41,759 bases of DNA from an uncultured Nitrospirota bacterium (GTDB taxonomy: Bacteria > CG2-30-53-67). Positions 1-13,126 of the stretch are shown one piece after another. Location of the stretch: positions 5,591-47,349 of the forward strand of contig CAMYMF010000022.1 in assembly GCA_947259355.1 (NCBI GenBank). The letters are read 5' to 3'. The notes under the pieces are model-generated. The model was not told the origin of the DNA. It saw nothing but the letters and a program-made list of their open reading frames with translations, and made no database searches. A program made the translations under genes and the position numbers. Position 1 is the first letter of the stretch, and every line of letters begins with the position of its first letter.

Positions 1-1560
1 TTTCACCTGTTCCATGTCTCGAACCGCTTCGTGCTTCTCCTTGGGGCTCTTGGGCCCGCTCTCTTTCTGTTCGTGAACACGGAATTCAATCTTCAGGTCT
101 CTTTCGAGGATACGCTGTAGCACTTCCACCACCCTGGCCGCTTTGGCCAACGCCATTTCATGGTATATTTTCTTCTTGAACCCGACAACCAGCACTCCTT
201 CCTCTTCCCTCTCCAGAAAGCCATGCTCCAGGATGGCACCGACCACAGGATTCGCCTGATGGGCACGGGTCACCACACTGTCCCAATCGGCGGGCATCCC
301 CGTCTTTGACGACGAGTCCTGCGGTCTCTCTTTTGCCTCCCCCTTGGCGGGTTGGTGCGCTGAGCGGTGGCGCGCCCCTCCGGCACCAGTCGTTCCGGGA
401 CCACCGCCGGTCGGGCCCAGGCGCGTCTCTAGATCTTCTATCTTTCTGATAATTGCCTTCCACTCCTGCAGCGGCTCAATACGGGTCATCTTTATCAGCG
501 CCACTTCCAGAACGAATCTCCCATGTGTCGACCGCCGCACCTCGTCCTCGATTAGGTTCAAGTGCTCCAGGAATGCCAGGAGTCGGTCCTCTTCGATTTT
601 GGCCGCCTGGGGCTTCAGGGTCGCGATCTCTTCGTCGGCCAGCGACAGCACCTTTTGAGGCTCTTTGAGTATCTTGATCATCAAAAGATCCCTGAGCTGG
701 GACTGCAATGCCTTGCAGAACTCAAGCAGATCCTGACCAAAGCGGCTCAAGTGATCGACCACCGCCAAGACACCCTCGCCGTCCTGTTCGATGAGTGCAT
801 CGGTGCACTGTTCAAGGACTTCCTGGTCGATCTGCCCCAGGACGACCTTGGCATCGGCCAGCGTGACGGCATCGCCGGAAAAGGAGACGACCTGATCCAG
901 CAAGCTCTGGGCATCCCGCATGCTCCCTTCCGAGGCCCGGGCTATCAACCCCGCTGTTCCCTCGTCCAGATCTACCCTCTCGGCTTTGGCCAAAGCGAGC
1001 AACTGGTCGGCGATCTCTTGAAAAGCAATCTTTCGAAAATGAAAACATTGGCACCGCGATTGTATGGTGACAGGGACCTTGTGGGATTCGGTCGTGGCAA
1101 AGATAAAAACCACGTGCCCCGGAGGCTCTTCCAGTGTCTTGAGCAGCGCATTAAAGGCGCTCTTGGAAAGCATGTGAACTTCGTCGATGATGTAGACTTT
1201 GTAACGAGCCTTGGCCGGGGCGTAGAGCACATTCTCCCGCAGTTCCCGGATGTCATCGACCCCCGTATTGGAAGCCCCATCGATTTCGATCACATCCATG
1301 GAATACCCCTCGGTGATCTCCTTGCAGATCTCGCAGGTATTGCAGGGGGTCGCCGTCGGCCCTTTCTCGCAGTTTAACGCCTTTGCCAGGATTCTGGCCA
1401 TGGTGGTTTTACCCACCCCGCGCATCCCGGCAAAAAGAAAACCATGAGCGACGCGCTTGGCCTCGACCCCGTTCTTCAGGGTCTGGGTAATGTGCCCCTG
1501 GCCGATGACTTCGTCAAAAGTCTGGGGCCTATATTTTCTTGCCAGTACTTGATAGGACAT
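1..1560 (-). CDS. dnaX: DNA polymerase III subunit gamma/tau (partial, 3' end outside window)
   Basis: Clamp-loader ATPase that loads the beta sliding clamp and, as tau, bridges the replisome. The first 520 codons are visible; the C-terminus runs off the window. The N-terminus has the family opening (SYQVLARKYRPQTFDEVIGQ), a Walker A GMRGVGKT at residues 45-52, a four-cysteine zinc module (C64, C73, C76, C79), Walker B IIDEVH around 124-129, and a sensor-1 region ending in QSRC. A Gly/Pro-rich linker follows near residue 380, before the tau-like C-terminal part. I saw no A-rich slippery heptamer in the visible part, so there is no sign here of a programmed frameshift making a short gamma form. 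The start at 1560 lies only 38 nt downstream of the SRP RNA, so the two may be co-transcribed, as is common in bacteria. Confidence 0.97.
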   Translation of the reverse strand, partial: MSYQVLARKYRPQTFDEVIGQGHITQTLKNGVEAKRVAHGFLFAGMRGVGKTTMARILAKALNCEKGPTATPCNTCEICKEITEGYSMDVIEIDGASNTGVDDIRELRENVLYAPAKARYKVYIIDEVHMLSKSAFNALLKTLEEPPGHVVFIFATTESHKVPVTIQSRCQCFHFRKIAFQEIADQLLALAKAERVDLDEGTAGLIARASEGSMRDAQSLLDQVVSFSGDAVTLADAKVVLGQIDQEVLEQCTDALIEQDGEGVLAVVDHLSRFGQDLLEFCKALQSQLRDLLMIKILKEPQKVLSLADEEIATLKPQAAKIEEDRLLAFLEHLNLIEDEVRRSTHGRFVLEVALIKMTRIEPLQEWKAIIRKIEDLETRLGPTGGGPGTTGAGGARHRSAHQPAKGEAKERPQDSSSKTGMPADWDSVVTRAHQANPVVGAILEHGFLEREEEGVLVVGFKKKIYHEMALAKAARVVEVLQRILERDLKIEFRVHEQKESGPKSPKEKHEAVRDMEQVK

Positions 1561-1598
1561 CTGATGACTTTCTTCTAGCAGTCTGCACGATCGCTCTA

Positions 1599-1718
1599 CG
1601 GGCGAAGAGGCTCCAGGCACCCCTATGGCACACAAAAAACAATGCTTAGGGCTGCTCCAATCACGGTCTGACCCGGTTCACACGCTTCTGTTGCATAGGA
1701 CCCGAATCTCTTCGCCCG
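1599..1718 (-). ncRNA. ffs: Signal recognition particle RNA (4.5S-type, small bacterial SRP RNA)
   Basis: RNA scaffold that pairs with Ffh for co-translational membrane targeting. The minus strand at 1649-1674 carries the domain IV core: GGGTCAG, an apical CCG-TGAT-TGG hairpin, then AGCAGCCC, giving the usual asymmetric and symmetric internal loops. The ends form an exact 11-bp terminal helix (1599-1609 with 1708-1718), giving a ~120-nt hairpin RNA. The apical tetraloop reads UGAU (URRN type) rather than the commoner GGAA. A further exact 9-bp helix outside the mature ends (GCACGATCG at 1585-1593 with CGATCGTGC at 1724-1732) is separated by a 5-nt internal loop on each side and probably marks precursor processing. 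Position just upstream of dnaX is a classic location for this gene. Confidence 0.9.
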
Positions 1719-1818
1719 GAGAACGATCGTGCTCTTCGCGCTCGAGAATGAACCACCTCCCCTAGTGAGGCGCTCATCGTCTCCATTGTGCCGCCAGCCG
1801 AGCCATGGTGTGGATGAC

Positions 1819-1841
1819 CCGATGGCGGAGAGGGAGGGATT
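1819..1841 (-). repeat. Detached duplicate of the tRNA-Ser(GGA) 3' end (direct repeat copy)
   Basis: These 23 bp are identical to 2228-2250, which cover the 3' acceptor strand, the CCA and part of the T arm of tRNA-Ser(GGA) plus three flanking bases. The duplicate has no 5' half, so it is not a tRNA gene. The two copies bracket about 390 bp that holds modules A, B and C. A tRNA 3' end repeated at the far edge of inserted DNA is what att-site duplication by a tRNA-targeting element looks like; tandem duplication of the tRNA tail is the alternative. Confidence 0.75.
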
Positions 1842-1849
1842 ACGCTTAC

Positions 1850-1938
1850 CGCTCCTGCGCTGCCCTCCGGAGCGCCGCGTGCCCCGCTTTGCATCTCTAT
1901 GCCGCCTGTGGCGGCAACATATCAGGGAATCTTGGGGT
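1850..1938 (-). repeat. tRNA-Ser-associated two-hairpin module, copy A
   Basis: Read on the minus strand: box ACCCCAAGATTCC (1938-1926), 10-nt spacer, hairpin 1 GCCGCC-ACA-GGCGGC (1915-1901), a 26-nt linker containing AAAGCGGGGCACGCGG, then hairpin 2 with stem CGCTCC/GGAGCG (1874-1869 with 1855-1850) and a 13-nt loop, followed by GGTAAG. It then runs directly into the duplicated tRNA-Ser 3' end. Strongly similar in linker and hairpin 2 to copy D. No plausible protein is encoded across it, and function is unknown. Confidence 0.7.
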
Positions 1939-1946
1939 GCGCTTTC

Positions 1947-2037
1947 GCTTCCTTCACTCCGTTGCGGAAGCCCGCGCGTCCCCCCTTACTTCATCCTTGC
2001 CGCACAAGGTGGCAACAACACTAAGGAATCTTGGGGT
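1947..2037 (-). repeat. tRNA-Ser-associated two-hairpin module, copy B
   Basis: Minus strand: box ACCCCAAGATTCC (2037-2025), 11-nt spacer, hairpin 1 GCCAC/GTGCGGC-type stem (2013-1999, extendable by two A-T pairs, one G-U), 27-nt linker with AAGGGGGGACGCGCGG, hairpin 2 stem GCTTCC/GGAAGC (1971-1966 with 1952-1947) with a 13-nt loop, then GAAAG. It abuts the box of copy A. Stem sequences differ from the other copies but pairing is maintained. Confidence 0.65.
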
Positions 2038-2061
2038 CGAACCTCCGAAGCTTGACTTTTC

Positions 2062-2154
2062 CCCGCCTTCTGCTCCGCTTCCGGCGGGCCAGTCGCCCGC
2101 TTAACGTTTACTCATGTAGCCTCCGGCTACTCTGACATCAAGGTATCTTGGGGT
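2062..2154 (-). repeat. tRNA-Ser-associated two-hairpin module, copy C
   Basis: Minus strand: box ACCCCAAGATACC (2154-2142), 11-nt spacer, hairpin 1 GTAGCC-GGA-GGCTAC (2130-2116), 27-nt linker containing TTAAGCGGGCGACTGG, hairpin 2 stem CCCGCC/GGCGGG (2088-2083 with 2067-2062) around a 15-nt loop, then GGAAAAG. It is the copy closest to tRNA-Ser(GGA), about 77 bp beyond its CCA end. The stems differ from A, B and D at several paired positions. Confidence 0.68.
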
Positions 2155-2230
2155 CTCACCCTCCCTCCCGAATCTGAAGGATGCCCCTGACCTTCTCGAC
2201 ATCATCACACGCCATAGCCACAGCCAACCG

Positions 2231-2319
<89 letters not shown>

Positions 2320-2356
2320 AGGCCATTTCACGGCGGCCCCCCGATCGGCTCCGCCC

Positions 2357-2920
2357 CTATTTCGGCAGGGTCGCCGCATCCTTCAGGCCCCCCGACGGTT
2401 CGATCCCCCTGGAGCGTCGGGTTGCGAAGAATTCACGCAGTAAACCGGCGGCCTCATTCTGCAGAACCCCTCCTGTGACATTCACCCGGTGGTTGAGACG
2501 CCAATCCTGAAGAATATGATATTCCGACCCACACGCGCCCCCCTTGCGGTCCGGTGTCCCGAAGACCAGGCGAGCCAATCGGCTTTGAATCATGGCGCCG
2601 GCACACATGATGCAGGGCTCGAGCGTCACATAGAGGGTGACATCCGAGAGCCTCCACTGTCCCAATTTTGCAGCGGCCTCCCGTAGAGCAAACATTTCAG
2701 CGTGAGCCGTCGGATCCGCTGTCGACTCCTTCCGGTTCCATCCGGTGCCGACAATCCGCCTGGCGGCGACTGCCACCGCTCCGACGGGGACCTCTTCCAC
2801 GGCGTAGGCCATTCGAGCTTGCTCAAGGGCGAGTGCCATGAAGTGCCGATCCCGTCCGCGCGAAATGTGCTCCGCGCCGTTGAAATCGTTCCGGCGGATA
2901 TGCCACTTCTTTTCTGCCAT
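2357..2920 (-). CDS. tadA: tRNA-specific adenosine deaminase TadA
   Basis: Zinc deaminase converting A34 to inosine in tRNA-Arg(ACG), needed to read CGU/CGC/CGA codons. The 187-residue product has the deaminase motifs HAE (zinc ligand H73, catalytic E75) and PCIMC (C103 and C106, remaining zinc ligands), plus the N-terminal HFM-ALEQA...EEVPVGAV segment. Length is close to the family norm with a slightly long N-terminus. ATG at 2920 has a Shine-Dalgarno-like AGGGA only a base or two upstream, so the exact start is uncertain; M28 (2839) would cut into the conserved first helix. Its substrate tRNA-Arg(ACG) lies 198 nt upstream on the same strand, and tRNA-Ser(GGA) follows 37 nt downstream. Confidence 0.95.
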   Translation of the reverse strand: MAEKKWHIRRNDFNGAEHISRGRDRHFMALALEQARMAYAVEEVPVGAVAVAARRIVGTGWNRKESTADPTAHAEMFALREAAAKLGQWRLSDVTLYVTLEPCIMCAGAMIQSRLARLVFGTPDRKGGACGSEYHILQDWRLNHRVNVTGGVLQNEAAGLLREFFATRRSRGIEPSGGLKDAATLPK

Positions 2921-3076
2921 TTCCCTGTGTCCGGAGATAGGCCTGCGTTGCGGCAGCAGAAAACGAGTAAACGGCCATCAGAGCACACGCCCCGACATAA
3001 GCGTAAGAGGAGCCCATTCTATGTCACGGGGGCCATGTTGTCAATGTCGATTTTGGAGGGACCGCCTTCCGTTGGG

Positions 3077-3105
3077 CGGCGAAAATTTCGCCGTTCTCAA
3101 ACGGC
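3077..3105 (-). other. Overlapping inverted repeats just 3' of tRNA-Arg
   Basis: The near-perfect palindrome CGGCGAAAATTTCGCCG (3077-3093) overlaps a second hairpin GCCGTT-CTCA-AACGGC (3090-3105), within 15-40 nt downstream of the tRNA-Arg CCA end. The two are mutually exclusive folds. There is no U-run after them, so a standard intrinsic terminator is not supported; a 3'-trailer processing structure is possible. Confidence 0.4.
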
Positions 3106-3117
3106 ATGGGGTAAGTC

Positions 3118-3194
3118 TGGCGCGCCCAGCAGGATTCGAACCTGCGACCTTTGGATTCGTAGTCCAACGCTCTATCCAGCTGAGCTATGGGCGC
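3118..3194 (-). tRNA. tRNA-Arg (anticodon ACG)
   Basis: A 77-nt tRNA with encoded CCA. Acceptor GCGCCCA/TGGGCGC, D arm GCTCAGCTGGATAGAGC, anticodon stem TTGGA/TCCAA with loop CTACGAA (anticodon ACG), T arm GCAGG-TTCGAAT-CCTGC. A34 is the substrate of TadA, whose gene lies immediately downstream on the same strand. Confidence 0.97.
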
Positions 3195-3293
3195 GATTTC
3201 ATGTAAAAGCTTCGGTGCGTCGTGAGTGCTTGTCCGTGCCCCCCTCTTCCTTTAGCGTTCACCCTGCGGCCTTCTACCTTCAGCCTTCCTTGA

Positions 3294-3307
3294 GGAGAGA
3301 GAGGGAT
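3294..3307 (-). repeat. Partial duplicate of the tRNA-Ser(GCU) 3' end
   Basis: GGAGAGAGAGGGAT on the plus strand is identical to 3495-3508, the acceptor/T-arm 3' part of tRNA-Ser(GCU). The copy matches the sequence of its own upstream tRNA rather than the GGA version, which has GGAGAGGGAGGGAT. It closes off module D just as 1819-1841 closes off modules A-C. Confidence 0.6.
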
Positions 3308-3316
3308 GACACTTAC

Positions 3317-3406
3317 CGCTCCTGCGCTGCGCGTCGGAGCGCCGCGTGTCCCGCTTTCTCTATCTATGCTGCCTGCGGCAGCTTCCCCATTTCGGTATCT
3401 TGTGAT
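3317..3406 (-). repeat. tRNA-Ser-associated two-hairpin module, copy D
   Basis: Minus strand: degenerate box ATCACAAGATACC (3406-3394), 11-nt spacer, hairpin 1 GCTGCC-GCA-GGCAGC (3382-3368), 26-nt linker ending AAAGCGGGACACGCGG, hairpin 2 stem CGCTCC/GGAGCG (3341-3336 with 3322-3317) with a 13-nt loop, then GGTAAG. It lies downstream of tRNA-Ser(GCU). Between the tRNA and the box is a T-arm-like stretch (3418-3436, GGGTTCGAATCCC core). Confidence 0.68.
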
Positions 3407-3490
3407 CGACCCTCTCCTCGGGTTCGAATCCCCGAGACCTGGGACACTTTGTATCCACTCAACAGGTTGCCATCCTTGGAATATACAGCA

Positions 3491-3584
3491 TGGCGGAGAG
3501 AGAGGGATTCGAACCCTCGGTAGGGCTTTAAACCCTACACTCGCTTAGCAGGCGAGCGCCTTCAGCCAGCTCGGCCATCTCTCC
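3491..3584 (-). tRNA. tRNA-Ser (anticodon GCU)
   Basis: A 94-nt class II tRNA with encoded CCA. Acceptor GGAGAGA/TCTCTCC, anticodon stem CTCGC/GCGAG with loop CTGCTAA (anticodon GCT in DNA), long variable arm (GTAGGGTTTAAAGCCCTAC), T arm GAGGG-TTCGAAT-CCCTC. Reads AGC/AGU. Lies 106 nt downstream of tRNA-Ser(UGA). Confidence 0.97.
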
Positions 3585-3640
3585 ATTCATTAGCCTCAAC
3601 TACCGGCTTCCCCAAATCCGTCCGGCCCCTAAGGTTCTGG

Positions 3641-3684
3641 CTGTCTTCTGTCTTCCGTCCTCTGTCCTCTGTCCTCTGTCCTCT
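3641..3684. repeat. Short tandem repeat, 7-bp unit GTCCTCT
   Basis: Four perfect tandem copies of GTCCTCT at 3657-3684, preceded by degenerate units (CTGTCTTCTGTCTTCC) from 3641. It sits in the spacer between two tRNA-Ser genes. Likely a slippage-prone simple repeat; no function can be assigned. Confidence 0.85.
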
Positions 3685-3690
3685 GATTCC

Positions 3691-3776
3691 TGGCGGAGGA
3701 GGTAGGATTCGAACCCACGGTGCTTTCGCACAACGGTTTTCAAGACCGCCGCCTTCGACCACTCGGCCACTCCTCC
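3691..3776 (-). tRNA. tRNA-Ser (anticodon UGA)
   Basis: An 86-nt class II tRNA with encoded CCA. Acceptor GGAGGAG/CTCCTCC, anticodon loop CTTGAAA (TGA), short GC-rich variable arm (GTGCGAAAGCAC), T arm GTGGG-TTCGAAT-CCTAC (one mismatch). Its 5' base is one nucleotide after the serS stop codon, so it must be cut from the serS transcript by RNase P or have a promoter inside serS. Confidence 0.97.
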
Positions 3777-3777
3777 G

Positions 3778-5091
3778 TCATTTATGGATTCTCTCCGAGG
3801 CCGGTGCCTCCTGCTCGATTTTTTGCAGTCCATGCATGTAGGGGCGCAGCACTTCGGGAACGACGATGCTGCCGTCTTTCCGCTGGTAGTTCTCGAGGAT
3901 GGCCACCACTGTTCTGCCGACAGCAAGTCCCGAGCCGTTTAAGGTATGGGCAAATTCCGGTTTGGCCCCCGGTGCGGGCCGATAGCGGATGCCTGCGCGC
4001 CGGGCCTGGAATTCCTCGAAGTTGCTGCAGGACGATATTTCCCGGTAGGCCTGCTGGCCGGGAAGCCACACCTCGATGTCGTAGGTCTTGGCCGCCGAGA
4101 ATCCCAGATCTCCCATGCATAGGGTGACCACCCGGTAGTGTAGGTTCAACCGCTTCAGAATCTCCTCTGCATCCGATAGAAGGCTCTCCAGTTCCTGGTA
4201 GGACGCCTCCGGTTCAACGATTTTTACCAGCTCCACCTTGTTGAACTGGTGCTGCCGAATCAGCCCTCGGGTGTCCTTGCCGTAGGAGCCCGCTTCCTTC
4301 CGAAAACACGGGGTATACGCGGTGTAGTAAATTGGCAGCTGGTCCGTGTCCAGGATCTCCTGGCTGTGAATGTTCGTCACCGGTACCTCGGCCGTCGGAA
4401 TCAAATAGTAGTCCTCGTTTTCATCCTTGACGACCCGAAAGAGGTCTTCTTCAAACTTCGGGAGCTGTCCCGTGCCGGTCATGGTGGCGCGGTTGACCAT
4501 GAAGGGCGGCAGCACTTCCCGGTATCCCTTCTCCCGAGTCTGCACATCGAGCATAAAATTGATGAGGGCCCGCTCCAGGAGCGCACCGGCGCCGGTATAC
4601 AGGGTAAAGCGGGTCCCCGTAATTTTTGCTCCGCGAGCGAAATCGAGAATACCGAGGGCCTCTCCCAATTCCCAGTGAGGCTTCGGCGGAAAGTCGAATT
4701 CCGGCGCCACCCCCCATTTCCGGTTCTCTTCATTGTCTTCTTCCCCCGATCCCTGCGGGACCGATGTATGGGGAAAGTTGGGTATACGAAGCAATATCTC
4801 CTGAATGGCGCCCTCCAGATCGGACTGTTTCTTCTTGAGCGTCTTGATCGTTGCCGAAACCTCTTTCATCTCCTCCTGCATGGAGGAGGCGTCCTTGCCT
4901 TCCCGTTTGAGTTGACCTATTTTTCGGGAAACGACATTGATCTTGTGCTGTGCTTGCTCCAGCTGACTACGTATATGTCGGTTTTCCTCATCGAGTTGGA
5001 CGAATTCATCCAGGGATAGCGGCTCCCCCCGGGCTTCGGTCATTCGCTCCAACACCTGCACATTGCTTCGCACAAACTTGGCATCAAACAT
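3778..5091 (-). CDS. serS: Seryl-tRNA synthetase
   Basis: Class II aminoacyl-tRNA synthetase charging tRNA-Ser in the cytoplasm. The 437-residue product has the N-terminal tRNA-binding coiled coil (about 26-105), motif 2 ([17 protein letters not shown]...RQHQF) and motif 3 ([17 protein letters not shown]), all normal for the family. I use ATG 5091 ([10 protein letters not shown]), which matches the conserved SerRS N-terminus and has AAGGA about 10 nt upstream; an in-frame ATG at 5145 would add 18 unconserved residues. Three of its substrate tRNAs lie directly downstream or nearby on the same strand, the first after a single spacer base. Confidence 0.97.
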   Translation of the reverse strand: MFDAKFVRSNVQVLERMTEARGEPLSLDEFVQLDEENRHIRSQLEQAQHKINVVSRKIGQLKREGKDASSMQEEMKEVSATIKTLKKKQSDLEGAIQEILLRIPNFPHTSVPQGSGEEDNEENRKWGVAPEFDFPPKPHWELGEALGILDFARGAKITGTRFTLYTGAGALLERALINFMLDVQTREKGYREVLPPFMVNRATMTGTGQLPKFEEDLFRVVKDENEDYYLIPTAEVPVTNIHSQEILDTDQLPIYYTAYTPCFRKEAGSYGKDTRGLIRQHQFNKVELVKIVEPEASYQELESLLSDAEEILKRLNLHYRVVTLCMGDLGFSAAKTYDIEVWLPGQQAYREISSCSNFEEFQARRAGIRYRPAPGAKPEFAHTLNGSGLAVGRTVVAILENYQRKDGSIVVPEVLRPYMHGLQKIEQEAPASERIHK

Positions 5092-5174
5092 GGCTCGAGT
5101 CCTTGAGGCATGTGAGAAAAACCGAAAGGGGTAAGTTACCAGCATGCCCGGGCGAAGTCAAACCATTTTGCCCG

Positions 5175-5991
5175 TCATTGGGCTTTCTGTTTGGCCATGG
5201 GCTGGGCATTGTTCTTTTTCTTGAGAAGACTGTCGACTTTGCGAAGAATGATCTCTCTGTTGGGATAGTCCTGCTCCAGCGAACCCAGCACTGTCAGCGC
5301 ACCGTCGACGTCACCCAACTCCTCCAAGGTCTGTACAAGACCCATGCGGGCATTCACGACAAAGGGGCTGTCTGAATGCTGCGACAGGAACCGCTCATAG
5401 GCTGTGCGGGCCTTTTCAAAATCGCCCTCGCGATAGTAGGCCACACAGAACCGGTAGGCCGCATCGTCCCGGTATTCGCTTTCGGCGTAACGATCAATGA
5501 GGGTGGCGTACTCGAGACGGGCCTGCTCGTATTCGCCGATGGCCATGTAGCACTGCCCGATTTGAAACTGCGCCTCTGCACAGAGCTTGGATCCGGGAAA
5601 CTGATCTATGAGACGCTGGAATTCGGGGATGGCCTTCTTGTACGCCTTGAGGTCATTGAAGAAGATGTCGGCGATCTTCTTCTGGGCCTTCTCGCCGTAA
5701 GGGGTGAGGTTTCCCTCGGCCACGGCCTTTCTCAACGAATCCACAGCCTCATCGGGCTGTTTCTTGAAGAGATGATAGACCTCTCCGATCCAGTAGTAGG
5801 CTTCTTGGGACACTTTGCTCTTGGGGTAGAGCGTCGCGACCTTGTTGTAGTGGGAGAGGGCCTCGTCCACCCGCCCTTCCCGCAGCGCATCGCCTGCCTT
5901 CAGCAGGAGCTGCGCCGATTGGTTGTCCCGGCAACCGACCCATATTCCACCCAGCACGATCACCAGAACCATGAGAACGCGCCAGGGTCGC

Positions 5992-5999
<8 letters not shown>
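5175..5999 (-). CDS. TPR-repeat lipoprotein (BamD/YbgF-like outer-membrane assembly type)
   Basis: A 274-residue protein with a short basic N-terminus, a hydrophobic segment (residues 8-21) and GC at 22-23, giving a probable lipoprotein processing site at C23; Trp at -3 is atypical for a lipobox. The rest is a chain of TPR helices (for example [39 protein letters not shown]). Such proteins (TPR_6 type: BamD, YbgF/CpoB) work at the inner face of the outer membrane. I start at ATG 5999, which overlaps the gyrA stop by 8 nt (ATGAGTGA); an upstream ATG at 6053 lies inside gyrA and would bury the signal peptide. The C-terminus is Lys/Gln rich. Translational coupling to gyrA is likely; exact role unknown. 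Confidence 0.8.
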
Positions 6000-8430
<2,431 letters not shown>

Positions 8431-8486
8431 GGGGCTCCTTTTAGGGACCGCCGAACCGAAACAGGCGGCCGTCCGGTGCGCACAAC

Positions 8487-11893
<3,407 letters not shown>

Positions 11894-11991
11894 GCTGCGG
11901 CGGTGATGTCGGTGCAGTTTCGAGGAGGGGCCAGCCTGGACATGGCATGGGGGAAGCTATTCCCGGCCTCGGGCAGTCTGGCCCAGGCATG

Positions 11992-13110
11992 CTATAGCCG
12001 CATGGGCATGATGATGGCAAGGAAGCCTTCATCCTGGGGATCTTCAATCCGGCTCGGACTCAGCGCGTCCATGAACCGTATGCGGATCTCCTCCCCATGG
12101 ACGGCAGCGGTCACGTCCTGCAAGTAGCGAACGTTGAATCCAACCTCCAGGTCCTCCCCCTCATATTCGGCGGAAAGCGCTTCCTGAGCTTCTCCGATCT
12201 CGGGGTGATTGGAGGAGACTTGAATTTCTCCTTTACGCAGCGAGAGTTTGATGGCATGAGTCTTCTCGTCGGACAGAATGGAGACCCGCCGCACGGCACC
12301 CTGCAGGATCTCGCGCTCGACGCTGAGCAGATGGGGGTTGTGCTTCGGAATGATATCTGTATAGTTCGGAAACTTGCCGTCGATGAGCCGCGACAGTAGC
12401 GTGTAGTGCTTTTCCCGGAAGACGACATGGTTCTGGCAGAAAACGATTTCCACCTCTCCCCGTTCAGCCTCTTCCAGATATTTCTTCAGCTCCGAGATCG
12501 CCTTCCGGGGCACAATGACCTTTCGGTGTTTGCCCACGGCAGGCGGTGCAGGCAGCGTGCGCGAAACCCGCGACAGCCGATGCCCATCGGTCGCAACCAT
12601 CTCGATGGGTTCTCCCTTCTCCTCGGACAGATGGATCAGAACCCCATTGAGTGACATGCGCGTCAAATCGGTCGAGACGGCATAGGCTGTCTTTCGAATC
12701 ATCTCCAGCAGCATGCCGGCCGGTATGGCCGTGCGTCCCGTCTCTTCGATATCGGGAAACGATGGAAACTCCTCGGCCGGCAGCCCCCTGAGACGAAAGT
12801 TTGATTGGCCGGAGCGGATCAGTATGGCCTCACCGTTCTCCGCAGTGATGCGAATCGCATCCTGTTTCAGTTCGCGCGAAATTTCAAAAAGTTTCTTGGC
12901 GGAAACCGTGATGGTGCCCTCCGTCTCAATTTCCGCGGGCAGCAGATCGCGCAGGCCGATCTCCAGATCCGTGGCGAAGAGCTGCACGCCGCCCTTCACC
13001 GTTTCCAGCCGGACATTGGAGAGAATGGGCATGGTGGTCCGGGCCTGCACGATGCCCTGAACGCGCTGGAGTCCGGTCACCAAAACCGACTTTTCTATGG
13101 TGAATTTCAT
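11992..13110 (-). CDS. dnaN: DNA polymerase III beta sliding clamp
   Basis: Ring-shaped processivity clamp. The 372-residue product has three repeated clamp folds, the N-terminal MKFTIEKSVLVTGLQRVQGIVQ...TMPILSNV, the central FPSFPDIEE and DGHRLSR segments, and the C-terminal MPMRL. Length is normal. Starts 16 nt after the dnaA stop, so it is co-transcribed with dnaA. Confidence 0.98.
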   Translation of the reverse strand: MKFTIEKSVLVTGLQRVQGIVQARTTMPILSNVRLETVKGGVQLFATDLEIGLRDLLPAEIETEGTITVSAKKLFEISRELKQDAIRITAENGEAILIRSGQSNFRLRGLPAEEFPSFPDIEETGRTAIPAGMLLEMIRKTAYAVSTDLTRMSLNGVLIHLSEEKGEPIEMVATDGHRLSRVSRTLPAPPAVGKHRKVIVPRKAISELKKYLEEAERGEVEIVFCQNHVVFREKHYTLLSRLIDGKFPNYTDIIPKHNPHLLSVEREILQGAVRRVSILSDEKTHAIKLSLRKGEIQVSSNHPEIGEAQEALSAEYEGEDLEVGFNVRYLQDVTAAVHGEEIRIRFMDALSPSRIEDPQDEGFLAIIMPMRL

Positions 13111-13126
13111 CCTTTTCCTCTTGGCT

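Noticed and set aside
562-1377. Plus-strand open frame of 271 codons opposite dnaX.
   Set aside because: Mirror of dnaX coding sequence; no domain or ribosome site.
1-1560. Programmed frameshift in dnaX.
   Set aside because: No A-rich slippery heptamer seen in the visible part; the 3' end is outside the window so it cannot be excluded there.
2823-3017. 64-codon minus-strand frame starting before tadA and overlapping its 5' end.
   Set aside because: No ribosome site or family; hydrophobic start is weak evidence and it overlaps a real gene.
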